A stretch of DNA of 64,000 nt from Hippophae tibetana (taxonomy: Eukaryota > Streptophyta > Magnoliopsida > Rosales > Elaeagnaceae). Numbering within the stretch: the first letter of the stretch is position 1; the number at the start of each line of letters is the position of its first letter. Below are positions 42,790 through 57,500 of this stretch, piece after piece. The position numbers and the translations under genes were made by a program. The notes under the pieces were generated by a model, which searched no databases, had not been told where the DNA came from, and saw only the letters and a list, made by a program, of their open reading frames with translations. The stretch covers positions 682,001-746,000 of the forward strand of contig JAZDXN010000030.1 of NCBI GenBank assembly GCA_037013495.1. The letters are read 5' to 3'.

Positions 42790-45700
42790 TTACCAATTAC
42801 AAAAAGCTATTAGTGGTTGAAATATCATACATTCCACATGTATCTTAAAAGTAGGAGAAATTGGAAAACCAAGATTAAGAGACAGGGGGATTACGTTTTG
42901 TGGTGTCGATACCCTAGACATGATCGTGCAATATCCAACAAAATTATGCACGTAATTGGTAAACTTATACAAATAACAATAGATTACAATTTATACATAC
43001 GTAATTTCGGTATCATATTATGAGCTAATAAATATTTTACATATTTTGTTAATATTTCTTTGAAATCTTACTTTTATAATTAGGAATATGTCTAACAATT
43101 CTACAAACATAAATACGGATTGCCAAAGTTCATAAATTATCTCGATACAAAAATTCCTCGTTTGCATGCAAACATTCAAACAATAAATTTGTATTGTATA
43201 TAAGATCTCCAAATATAACTATATTATCTTCTACAAGTTCAATATGAAGTGTTACCATTATTCTCCCTACAAACAACTTCTATATATAGGTTAATAGAAC
43301 TCAAAATCATTTTTTTTTGCCAACTAATTCAGAGTAAAATAAATTGGTTTAATGTAATTTTCTCTACCAAATGTCTTATTTTGTTTTGCAAAAATTAAAA
43401 TATGTTAAAGTTATATAAAATAAATAAATTCACTTTTACTATTTTATAATAAATGTATAAAAAATGTTATAAATAAATAAGTAATACATAAATTTTTTCC
43501 TTTATTTGAAATAAATCATATTAAATAAAATCATATATAAGTAGATACTATAAATATATATATTAGATTGAATGAAATCATTATTTACCAATTAAAAAAT
43601 GCTATTAGTGGTTGAAATATCATACATTCCACATGTATCTTAAAAGTAGGAGAAATTGGAAAACCAAGATTAAGAGACAGGGGGATTATGCTTTGTGGTG
43701 TCGATACCCTAGACATGATCGTGAAATATCCAACAAAATTATGCACGTAATCGTTAAACTTATACAAATAACAATAGATAATAATTTATACATATGTAAT
43801 TTTGGTATCATATTATGAGCTAATAAATATTTTACATATTTTGTTAATATTTCTTTGAAATCTTACTTTTATAATTAGGAATATGTCTAACAATTCTACA
43901 AACATAAATACGGATTGCCAAAATTCGTAAATTATCTCGATACAAAAATTCCTCGTTTGCATGCAAACTTTCAAACAATAAATTTGTATTGTATATAAGA
44001 TCTCCAAACATAACTATATTATCTTCGACAAGTTCAATATGAAGTGTTACCTTTATTCTCCCTACAAACAACTTCTATATATAGGTTAATATAACTGAAA
44101 ATCATTTTTTTTTGCCAACTAATTCAGAGTAAAATAAATTGGTTTAATGTAATTTTCTCTACCAAATGTCTTCTTTTGTTTTGCAAAAATTAAAATATGT
44201 AAAAGTTATATAAAATAAATAAATCACTTTTACTATTTTATAATAAATGTATAAAAAATGTTATAAATAAATAAATAATACATAAATTTTTTCCTTTATG
44301 TGAAATAAAGCATATTAAATAAAATCATATATAAGTAGATACTATAAATATATATATTAGATTGAATGAAATCATTATTTACCAATTAAAAAAAGCTATT
44401 AGTGGTTGAGATATCATACATTCCAGATGTATCTTAAAAATAGGAGAAATTGGAAAACCAAGATTAAGAGACAGGGGGATTACCCTTTGTGGTGTCGATA
44501 CCCTAGACATGATCGTGCAATATCCAACAAAATTATGCACGTAATTGTTAAACTTATACAAATAACAGTAGATTATAATTTATACATACGTAATTTTCAT
44601 ATCATATTATGAGCTAATAAATATTTTACATATTTTGTTAATATTTCTTTGAAGTCTTACTTTTATAATTAGGAATATGTCTAACAATTCTACAAACATA
44701 AATACGGATTGCCAAAATTCATAAATTATCTCGATACAAAATTCCTCGTTTGCATGCAAACATTCAAACAATAAATTTGTATTGTATATAAGATCTCCAA
44801 ATATTACTATATTATCTTCGACAAGTTCAATATGAAATGTTACCATTATTCTCCATACAAACAGCCTCTATATATAGGTTAGTATAACTGAAAATCTTTT
44901 TTTTTTGCCAACTAATTCAGAGTAAAATAAGTTGGTTTAATGTAATTTTCTCTACCAAATGTCTTATTTTATTTTGCAAAAATTAAAATATGTTAAAGTT
45001 ATATAAAATAAATAAATTCACTTTTAATATTTTATAATAAATGTATAAAAAATGTTATAAATAAATAAATAATACATAAATTTTTTCCTTTATTTGAAAT
45101 AAATCATATTAAATAAAATCATATATAAGAAGATACTATAAATATATATATTAGATTGAATGAAATTATTATTTACCAATTACAAAAAGGTATTAGGGGT
45201 TGAAATATCATACATTCCACATGTATCTTAAAAGTAGGAAAAATTGGAAAACCAAGATTAAGGGTCAGGGGGATTACCCTTTGTGGTGTCGATACCCTAG
45301 ACATGATCGTGCAATATCCAACAAAATTATGCACGTAATTGTTAAACTTATACAAATAACAATAGATTACAATTTATACATACGTAATTTCGGTATCATA
45401 TTATGAGCTAATAAATATTTTACATATTTTGTTTATATTTCTTTGAAATCTTACTTTTATAATTTGGAATATGTCTAACAATTCTACAAACATAAATACG
45501 GATTGCCAAAATTCATAAATTATCTCGATACAAAAATTCCTCGTTTGCATGCAAACATTCAAACAATAAATTTGTATTGTATATAAGATCTCCAAATATA
45601 ATTATATTATCTTCTACAAGTTCAATATGAAGTGTTACCATTATTCTCCCTACAAACAACTTCTATATATAGGTTAATATAACTGAAAATAAATTTTTTT

Positions 45701-45967
45701 TGCCAACTAATTCAGAGTAAAATAAATTGGTTTAATGTAATTTTCTCTACCAAATGTCTTCTTTTGTTTTGCAAAAATTAAAATATGTTAAAGTTATATA
45801 ATATAAATAAACTCACTTTTACTATTTTATAATAAATGTATTAAAAATGTTATAAATAAATAAATAATACATAAATTTTTTCCTTTATGTGAAATAAAGC
45901 ATATTAAATAAAATCATATATAAGTAGATACTATAAATATATATATTAGATTGAATGAAATCATTAT
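42790..45967 (+). repeat. Four monomers, mixed types
   Basis: 42790 has the GATTACGTTTTG core of the preceding trimer but a changed second half (CCAAAGTTCAT). 43585 is a new type (AAAAAATGCTATT, GATTATGCTTTG, GTGAAATATCC). 44379 and 45173 are divergent: 44379 has GGTTGAGATATC, CCAGATGTATC and a one-base deletion in GATACAAAATTCC; 45173 has AAAGGTATTAGGGG and AAGGGTCAGG. The first two, with 41997, recur at 45968-48349. Confidence 0.8.
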
Positions 45968-48349
45968 TTACCAATTAAAAAAAGCTATTAGTGGTTGAAA
46001 TATCATACATTCCACATGTATCTTAAAAGTAGGAGAAATTGGAAAACCAAGATTAAGAGACAGGGGGATTACACTTTGTGGTGTCGATACCCTATACATG
46101 ATCGTGCAATATCCAACAAAATTATGCACGTAATTGTTAAACTTATACAAAAAACAGTAGATTATAATTTATACATACGTAATTTTGGTATCATATTATG
46201 AGCTAATAAATATTTTACATATATTGTTAATATTTCTTTGAAGTCTTACTTTTATAATTAGGAATATGTCTAACAATTCTACAAACATAAATACGGATTG
46301 CCAAAGTTCATAAATTATCTCGATACAATAATTCCTCGTTTGCATGCAAACATTCAAACAATAAATTTGTATTGTATATAAGATCTCCAAATATAACTAT
46401 ATTATCTTCTACAAGTTCAATATGAAGTGTTACCATTATTCTCCCTACAAACAACTTCTATATATAGGTTAATAAACTAAAAATCATTTTTTTTGCCAAC
46501 TAATTCAGAGTAAAATAAATTGGTTTAATGTAATTTTCTCTACCAAATGTCTTATTTTGTTTTGCAAAAATTAAAATATGTTAAAGTTATATAAAATAAA
46601 TAAATTCACTTTTACTATTTTATAAAAAATGTATAAAAAATGTTATAAATAAATAAGTAATACATAAATATTTTCCTTTATTTGAAATAAATCATATTAA
46701 ATAAAATCATATATAAGTAGATACTATAAATATATATATTAGATTGAATGAAATCATTATTTACCAATTACAAAAAGCTATTAGTGGTTGAAATATCATA
46801 CATTCCACATGTATCTTAAACGTAGGAGAAATTGGAAAACCAAGATTAAGAGACAGGGGGATTACGTTTTGTGGTGTCGATACCCTAGACATGATCGTGC
46901 AATATCCAACAAAATTATGCACGTAATTGGTAAACTTATACAAATAACAATAGATTACAATTTATACATACGTAATTTCGGTATCATATTATGAGCTAAT
47001 AAATATTTTACATATTTTGTTAATATTTCTTTGAAATCTTACTTTTATAATTAGGAATATGTCTAACAATTCTACAAACATAAATACGGATTGCCAAAGT
47101 TCATAAATTATCTCGATACAAAAATTCCTCGTTTGCATGCAAACATTCAAACAATAAATTTGTATTGTATATAAGATCTCCAAATATAACTATATTATCT
47201 TCTACAAGTTCAATATGAAGTGTTACCATTATTCTCCCTACAAACAACTTCTATATATAGGTTAATAGAACTCAAAATCATTTTTTTTTGCCAACTAATT
47301 CAGAGTAAAATAAATTGGTTTAATGTAATTTTCTCTACCAAATGTCTTATTTTGTTTTGCAAAAATTAAAATATGTTAAAGTTATATAAAATAAATAAAT
47401 TCACTTTTACTATTTTATAATAAATGTATAAAAAATGTTATAAATAAATAAGTAATACATAAATTTTTTCCTTTATTTGAAATAAATCATATTAAATAAA
47501 ATCATATATAAGTAGATACTATAAATATATATATTAGATTGAATGAAATCATTATTTACCAATTAAAAAATGCTATTAGTGGTTGAAATATCATACATTC
47601 CACATGTATCTTAAAAGTAGGAGAAATTGGAAAACCAAGATTAAGAGACAGGGGGATTACGCTTTGTGGTGTCGATACCCTAGACATGATCGTGAAATAT
47701 CCAACAAAATTATGCACGTAATCGTTAAACTTATACAAATAATAGTAGATTATAATTTATACATACGTAATTTCGGTATCATATTATGAGCTAATAAATA
47801 TTTTACATATTTTGTTAATATTTCTTTGAAATCTTACTTTTATAATTAGGAATATGTCTAACAATTCTACAAACATAAATACGGATTGCCAAAATTCATA
47901 AATTATCTCGATACAAAAATTCCTCGTTTGCATGCAAACATTCAAACAATAAATTTGTATTGTATATAAGATCTCCAAACATAACTATATTATCTTCGAC
48001 AAGTTCAATATGAAGTGTTACCTTTATTCTCCCTACAAACAACTTCTATATATAGGTTACTATAACTGAAAATCATTTTTTTTTGCCAACCAATTCAGAG
48101 TAAAATAAATTGGTTTAATGTAATTTTCTCTACCAAATGTCTTATTTTGTATTGCAAAAATTAAAATATGTTAAAGTTATATAAAATAAATAAATCACTT
48201 TTACTATTTTATAATAAATGTATAAAAAATGTTATAAATAAATAAATAATACATAAAGTTTTTCCTTTATGTGAAATAAAGCATATTAACTAAAATCACA
48301 TATAAGTAGATACTATAAATATATATATTAGATTGAATTAAATCATTAT
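45968..48349 (+). repeat. Three-monomer block repeating 41997-44378, 2382 bp
   Basis: Monomer order at 45968, 46761 and 47556 is the same as at 41997, 42790 and 43585. The markers are GATTACACTTTG with CCCTATACATG, then GATTACGTTTTG with CCAAAGTTCAT, then GCTTTGTGG with GTGAAATATCC. Both blocks are 2382 bp long. They are separated by the two divergent monomers 44379 and 45173, so the period here is a 5-mer of 3971 bp. Confidence 0.85.
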
Positions 48350-51300
48350 TTACCAATTATAAAAAGCTATTAGTGGTTGAAATATCATACATTCCACATG
48401 TATCTTAAAAGTAGGAGAAATTGGAAAACCAAGATTAAGAGACACGAGTATTACCCTTTGTGGTGTTGATACCCTAGACATGATCGTGAAATATCCAACA
48501 AAATTATGCACGTAATCGTTAAACTTATACAAATAAAAATAGATTATAATTTATACATACGTAATTTTGGAATCATATTATGAGCTAATAAATATTTTAC
48601 ATATTTTGTTAATATTTCTTTGAAATCTTACTTTTATAATTAGGAATATGTCTAACAATTCTACAAACATAAATCCGTATTGCCAAAATTCATAAATTAT
48701 CTCGATACAAAAATTCCTCGTTTGCATGCAAAACATGCAAACAATAAATTTGTATTGTATATAAGATCTCCAAAAATAACTATATTATCTTCGACAAGTT
48801 CAATATGAAGTGTTACCTTTATTCTCCCTACAAACAACTTCTATATATAGGTTAATAGAACTCAAAATCATTTTTTTTTGCCAACTAATTCAGAGTAAAA
48901 TAAATTGGTTTAATGTAATTTTCTCTACCAAATGTCTTATTTTGTTTTGCAAAAATTAAAATATGTTAAAGTTATATAAAATAAATAAATTCACTTTTAC
49001 TATTTTATAATAAATGTATAAAAAATGTTATAAATAAATAAGTAATACATAAATTTTTTCCTTTATTTGAAATAAATCATATTAAATAAAATCATATATA
49101 AGTAGATACTATAAATATATATATTAGATTGAATGAAATCATTATTTACCAATTAAAAAATGCTATTTGTGGTTGAAATATCATACATTCCACATGTATC
49201 TTAAAAGTAGGAGAAATTGGAAAACCAAGATTAAGAGACACGAGTATTACCCTTTGTGGTGTCGATACCCTAGACATGATCGTGAAATATCAAACAAAAT
49301 TATGCACGTAATCGTTAAACTTATACAAATAACAATAGATTATAATTTATACATACGTAATTTTGGTATCATATTATGAGCTAATAAATATTTTACATAT
49401 TTTGTTAATATTTCTTTGAAGTCTTACTTTTACAATTAGGAATATGTCTAACAATTCTACAAACATAAATACGGATTGCCAAAGTTCATAAATTATCTCG
49501 ATACAAAAATTCCTCGTTTGCATGCAAACATTCAAACAATAAATTTGTATTGTATATAAGATCTCCAAATATAACTATATTATCTTCTACAAGTTCAATA
49601 TGAAGTGTTACCATTATTCTCCCTACAAACAACTTCTATATATAGGTTAATATAACTAAAAATCATTTTTTTTTGCCAACTAATTCAAAGTAAAATAAAT
49701 TGGTTTAATGTAATTTTCTCTACCGAATGTCTTATTTTGTTTTGCAAAAATTAAAATACGTTAAAGTTATATAAAATAAATAAATTCACTTTTACTATTT
49801 TATAATAAATGTATAAAAAATGTTATAAATAAATAAGTAATACATAAATTTTTTCATTTATTTGAAATAAATCATATTAAATAAAATCATATATAAGTAG
49901 ATACTATAAATATATATATTAGATTGAATGAAATCATTATTTACCAATTACAAAAAGCTATTAGTGGTTGAAATATCAAACATTCCACATGTATCTTAAA
50001 AGTAGGAGAAATTGGAAAACCAAGATTAAGAGACAGGGGGATTACATTTTTTGGTGTCGATACCCTAGACATGATCGTGCAATATCCAACAAAATTATGC
50101 ACGTAATTGTTAAACTTATACAAATAACAGTAGATTATAATTTATACATACGTAATTTTGGTATCATATTATGAGCTAATAAATATTTTACATATTTTGT
50201 TAATATTTCTTTGAAGTCTTACTTTTATAATTACGAATATGTTTAACAATTCTACAAACATAAATACGGATTGCCAAAGTTCATAAATTATCTCGATACA
50301 AAAATTCATCGTTTGCATGCAAACATTCAAACAATAAATTTGTATTGTATATAAGATCTCCAAACATAACTATATTATCTTCGACAAGTTCAATATGAAG
50401 TGTTACCTTTATTCTCCCTACAAACAGCCTCTATATATAGGTTACTATAACTGAATATAATTTTTTTTGCCAACTAATTCAGAGTAAAATAAATTGGTTT
50501 AATGTAATTTTCTCTACCAAATGTCTTATTTTGTTTTGCAAAAATTAAAATATGTTAAAGTTATATAAAATAAATAAATTCACTTTTACTATTTTATAAT
50601 AAATGTATAAAAAATGTTATAAATAAATAAGTAATACATAAATTTTTTCCTTTATTTGAAATAAATAATATTAAATAAAATCACATATAAGTAGATACTA
50701 TAAATATATATATTAGATTGAATGAAATCATTATTTACCAATTAAAAAATGCTATTAGTGGTTGAAATATCATACATTCCACATGTATCTTAAAAGTAGG
50801 AGAAATTGGAAAACCAAGATTAAGAGACTGGGGGATTACACTTTGTGGTGTCGATACCCTAGACATGATCGTGCAATATCCAACAAAATTATGCACGTAA
50901 TTGTTAAACTTATACAAATAACAGTAGATTATAATTTATACATACGTAATTTCGGTATCATATTATGAGCTAATAAATATTTTCCATATTTTGTTAATAT
51001 TTCTTTGAAATCTTACTTTTATAATTAGGAATATGTCTAACAATTCTACAAACATAAATCCGTATTGCCAAAATTCATAAATTATCTCGATACAAAAATT
51101 CCTCGTTTGCATGCAAAACATGCAAACAATAAATTTGTATTGTATATAAGATGTCCAAAAATAACTATATTATCTTCGACAAGTTCAATATGAAGTGTTA
51201 CCTTTATTCTCCCTACAAACAACTTCTATATATAGGTTACTATAACTGAAAATCATTTTTTTGCCAACTAATTCAGAGTAAAATAAATTGGTTTAGTGTA

Positions 51301-51527
51301 ATTTTCTCTACCAAATGTCTTATTTTGTTTTGCAAAAATTAAAATATGTTAAAGTTATATAAAATAAATAAATCACTTTTACTATTTTATAATAAATGTA
51401 TAAAAAATGTTATAAATAAATAAATAATACATAAAGTTTTTCCTTTATGTGAAATAAAGCATATTAACTAAAATCACATATAAGTAGATACTATAAATAT
51501 ATATATTAGATTGAATTAAATCATTAT
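48350..51527 (+). repeat. Left edge of the right-hand domain: four irregular monomers
   Basis: 48350 and 49146 have the type A core (GACACGAGTATTACC). 49941 is a type B variant (ATATCAAACATTCC, GATTACATTTTTTGG). 50735 is type C (GACTGGGGGATTACAC). In 48350 the type A core is followed by a type C second half (AATCCGTATTGCC and the doubled CATGCAAA motif), so it is a hybrid. Here the A, B and C types of the right domain are present but not yet in regular order. Confidence 0.8.
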
Positions 51528-54500
51528 TTACCAATTATAAAAAGCTATTAGTGGTTGAAATATCATACATTCCACATGTATCTTAAAAGTAGGAGAAATT
51601 GGAAAACCAAGATTAAGAGACACGAGTATTACCCTTTGTGGTGTCGATACCCTAGACATGATCGTGAAATATCCAACAAAATTATGCACGTAATCGTTAA
51701 ACTTATACAAATAACAATAGATTATAATTTATACATACGTAATTTTGGTATCATATTATGAGCTAATAAATATTTTACATATTTTGTTAATATTTCTTTG
51801 AAGTCTTACTTTTACAATTAGGAATATATCTAACAATTCTACAAACATAAATACGGATTGCCAAAGTTCATAAATTATCTCGATACAAAAATTCCTCGTT
51901 TGCATGCAAACATTCAAACAATAAATTTGTATTGTATATAAGATCTCCAAATATAACTATATTATCTTCTACAAGTTCAATATGAAGTGTTACCATTATT
52001 CTCCCTACAAACAACTTCTATATATAGGTTAATATAACTAAAAATCATTTTTTTTGCCAACTAATTCAAAGTAAAATAAATTGGTTTAATGTAATTTTCT
52101 CTACCGAATGTCTTATTTTGTTTTGCAAAAATTAAAATATGTTAAAGTTATATAAAATAAATAAATTCACTTTTACTATTTTATAATAAATGTATAAAAA
52201 ATGTTATAAATAAATAAGTAATACATAAATTTTTTCCTTTATTTGAAATAAATAATATTAAATAAAATCATATATAAGTAGATACTATAAATATATATAT
52301 TAGATTGAATGAAATCATTATTTACCAATTAAAAAATGCTATTAGTGGTTGAAATATCATACATTCCACATGTATCTTAAAAGTAGGAGAAATTGGAAAA
52401 CCAAGATTAAGAGACTGGGGGATTACACTTTGTGGTGTCGATACCCTAGACATGATCGTGCAATATCCAACAAAATTATGCACGTAATTGTTAAACTTAT
52501 ACAAATAACAGTAGATTATAATTTATACATACGTAATTTCGGTATCATATTATGAGCTAATAAATATTTTCCATATTTTGTTAATATTTCTTTGAAATCT
52601 TACTTTTATAATTAGGAATATGTCTAACAATTCTACAAACATAAATACGGATTGCCAAAATTCATAAATTATCTCGATACAAAAATTCCTCGTTTGCATG
52701 CAAAACATGCAAACAATAAATTTGTATTGTATATAAGATCTCCAAAAATAACTATATTATCTTCGACAAGTTCAATATGAAGTGTTACCTTTATTCTCCC
52801 TACAAACAACTTCTATATATAGGTTACTATAACTGAAAATCATTTTTTTTGCCAACTAATTCAGAGTAAAATAAATTGGTTTAGTGTAATTTTCTCTACC
52901 AAATGTCTTATTTTGTTTTGCAAAAATTAAAATATGTTAAAGTTATATAAAATAAATAAATCACTTTTACTATTTTATAATAAATGTATAAAAAATGTTA
53001 TAAATAAATAAATAATACATAAAGTTTTTCCTTTATGTGAAATAAAGCATATTAACTAAAATCACATATAAGTAGATACTATAAATATATATATTAGATT
53101 GAATTAAATCATTATTTACCAATTATAAAAAGCTATTAGTGGTTGAAATATCATACATTCCACATGTATCTTAAAAGTAGGAGAAATTGGAAAACCAAGA
53201 TTAAGAGACTGGGGGATTACACTTTGTGGTGTCGATACCCTAGACATGATCGTGCAATATCCAACAAAATTATGCACGTAATTGTTAAACTTATACAAAT
53301 AACAGTAGATTATAATTTATACATACGTAATTTCGGTATCATATTATGAGCTAATAAATATTTTCCATATTTTGTTAATATTTCTTTGAAATCTTACTTT
53401 TATAATTAGGAATATGTCTAACAATTCTACAAACATAAATACGGATTGCCAAAATTCATAAATTATCTCGATACAAAAATTCCTCGTTTGCATGCAAAAC
53501 ATGCAAACAATAAATTTGTATTGTATATAAGATCTCCAAAAATAACTATATTATCTTCGACAAGTTCAATATGAAGTGTTACCTTTATTCTCCCTACAAA
53601 CAACTTCTATATATAGGTTACTATAACTGAAAATCATTTTTTTTGCCAACTAATTCAGAGTAAAATAAATTGGTTTAGTGTAATTTTCTCTACCAAATGT
53701 CTTATTTTGTTTTGCAAAAATTAAAATATGTTAAAGTTATATAAAATAAATAAATCACTTTTACTATTTTATAATAAATGTATAAAAAATGTTATAAATA
53801 AATAAATAATACATAAAGTTTTTCCTTTATGTGAAATAAAGCATATTAACTAAAATCACATATAAGTAGATACTATAAATATATATATTAGATTGAATTA
53901 AATCATTATTTACCAATTATAAAAAGCTATTAGTGGTTGAAATATCATACATTCCACATGTATCTTAAAAGTAGGAGAAATTGGAAAACCAAGATTAAGA
54001 GACACGAGTATTACCCTTTGTGGTGTCGATACCCTAGACATGATCGTGAAATATCCAACAAAATTATGCACGTAATCGTTAAACTTATACAAATAACAAT
54101 AGATTATAATTTATACATACGTAATTTTGGTATCATATTATGAGCTAATAAATATTTTACATATTTTGTTAATATTTCTTTGAAGTCTTACTTTTACAAT
54201 TAGGAATATGTCTAACAATTCTACAAACATAAATACGGATTGCCAAAGTTCATAAATTATCTCGATACAAAAATTCCTCGTTTGCATGCAAACATTCAAA
54301 CAATAAATTTGTATTGTATATAAGATCTCCAAATATAACTATATTATCTTCTACAAGTTCAATATGAAGTGTTACCATTATTCTCCCTACAAACAACTTC
54401 TATATATAGGTTAATATAACTAAAAATCATTTTTTTTGCCAACTAATTCAAAGTAAAATAAATTGGTTTAATGTAATTTTCTCTACCGAATGTCTTATTT

Positions 54501-57500
54501 TGTTTTGCAAAAATTAAAATATGTTAAAGTTATATAAAATAAATAAATTCACTTTTACTATTTTATAATAAATGTATAAAAAATGTTATAAATAAATAAG
54601 TAATACATAAATTTTTTCCTTTATTTGAAATAAATCATATTAAATAAAATCATATATAAGTAGATACTATAAATATATATATTAGATTGAATGAAATCAT
54701 TATTTACCAATTACAAAAAGCTATTAGTGGTTGAAATATCAAACATTCCACATGTATCTTAAAAGTAGGAGAAATTGGAAAACCAAGATTAAGAGACAGG
54801 GGGATTACCTTTTGTGGTGTCGATACCCTAGACATGATCGTGCAATATGCAACAAAATTATGCACGTAATTGTTAAACTTATACAAATAACAGTAGATTA
54901 TAATTTATACATACGTAATTTTGGTATCATATTATGAGCTAATAAATATTTTACATATTTTGTTAATATTTCTTTGAAGTCTTACTTTTACAATTAGGAA
55001 TATGTCTAACAATTCTACAAACATAAATACGGATTGCCAAAGTTCATAAATTATCTCGATACAAAAATTCCTCGTTTGCATGCAAACATTCAAACAATAA
55101 ATTTGTATTGTATATAAGATCTCCAAATATAACTATATTATCTTCTACAAGTTCAATATGAAGTGTTACCATTATTCTCCCTACAAACAACTTCTATATA
55201 TAGGTTAATATAACTAAAAATCATTTTTTTTGCCAACTAATTCAAAGTAAAATAAATTGGTTTAATGTAATTTTCTCTACCGAATGTCTTATTTTGTTTT
55301 GCAAAAATTAAAATATGTTAAAGTTATATAAAATAAATAAATTCACTTTTACTATTTTATAATAAATGTATAAAAAATGTTATAAATAAATAAGTAATAC
55401 ATAAATTTTTTCCTTTATTTGAAATAAATCATATTAAATAAAATCATATATAAGTAGATACTATAAATATATATATTAGATTGAATGAAATCATTATTTA
55501 CCAATTACAAAAAGCTATTAGTGGTTGAAATATCATACATTCCACATGTATCTTAAAAGTAGGAGAAATTGGAAAACCAAGATTAAGAGACTGGGGGATT
55601 ACACTTTGTGGTGTCGATACCCTAGACATGATCGTGCAATATCCAACAAAATTATGCACGTAATTGTTAAACTTATACAAATAACAGTAGATTATAATTT
55701 ATACATACGTAATTTCGGTATCATATTATGAGCTAATAAATATTTTCCATATTTTGTTAATATTTCTTTGAAATCTTACTTTTATAATTAGGAATATGTC
55801 TAACAATTCTACAAACATAAATCCGTATTGCCAAAATTCATAAATTATCTCGATACAAAAATTCCTCGTTTGCATGCAAACATTCAAACAATAAATTTGT
55901 ATTGTATATAAGATCTCCAAACATAACTATATTATATTCGACAAGTTCAATATGAAGTGTTACCTTTATTCTCCCTACAAACAACTTCTATATATAGGTT
56001 ATTATAACTGAAAATCATTTTTTTTGCCAACTAATTCAGAGTAAAATAAATTGGTTTAGTGTAATTTTCTCTACCAAATGTCTTATTTTGTTTTGCAAAA
56101 ATTAAAATATGTTAAAGTTATATAAAATAAATAAATCACTTTTACTATTTTATAATAAATGTATAAAAAATGTTATAAATAAATAAATAATACATAAAGT
56201 TTTTCCTTTATGTGAAATAAAGCATATTAACTAAAATCACATATAAGTAGATACTATAAATATATATATTAGATTGAATTAAATCATTATTTACCAATTA
56301 TAAAAAGCTATTACTGGTTGAAATATCATACATTCCACATGTATCTTAAAAGTAGGAGAAATTGGAAAACCAAGATTAAGAGACTGGGGGATTACACTTT
56401 GTGGTGTCGATACCCTAGACATGATCGTGCAATATCCAACAAAATTATGCACGTAATTGTTAAACTTATACAAATAACAGTAGATTATAATTTATACATA
56501 CGTAATTTCGGTATCATATTATGAGCTAATAAATATTTTCCATATTTTGTTAATATTTCTTTGAAATCTTACTTTTATAATTAGGAATATGTCTAACAAT
56601 TCTACAAACATAAATACGGATTGCCAAAATTCATAAATTATCTCGATACAAAAATTCCTCGTTTGCATGCAAAACATGCAAACAATAAATTTGTATTGTA
56701 TATAAGATCTCCAAAAATAACTATATTATCTTCGACAAGTTCAATATGAAGTGTTACCTTTATTCTCCCTACAAACAACTTCTATATATAGGTTACTATA
56801 ACTGAAAATCATTTTTTTTGCCAACTAATTCAGAGTAAAATAAATTGGTTTAGTGTAATTTTCTCTACCAAATGTCTTATTTTGTTTTGCAAAAATTAAA
56901 ATATGTTAAAGTTATATAAAATAAATAAATCACTTTTACTATTTTATAATAAATGTATAAAAAATGTTATAAATAAATAAATAATACATAAAGTTTTTCA
57001 TTTATGTGAAATAAAGCATATTAACTAAAATCACATATAAGTAGATACTATAAATATATATATTAGATTGAATTAAATCATTATTTACCAATTATAAAAA
57101 GCTATTAGTGGTTGAAATATCATACATTCCACATGTATCTTAAAAGTAGGAGAAATTGGAAAACCAAGATTAAGAGACACGAGTATTACCCTTTGTGGTG
57201 TCGATACCCTAGACATGATCGTGAAATATCCAACAAAATTATGCACGTAATCGTTAAACTTATACAAATAACAATAGATTATAATTTATACATACGTAAT
57301 TTTGGTATCATATTATGAGCTAATAAATATTTTACATATTTTGTTAATATTTCTTTGAAGTCTTACTTTTACAATTAGGAATATGTCTAACAATTCTACA
57401 AACATAAATACGGATTGCCAAAGTTCATAAATTATCTCGATACAAAAATTCATCGTTTGCATGCAAACATTCAAACAATAAATTTGTATTGTATATAAGA

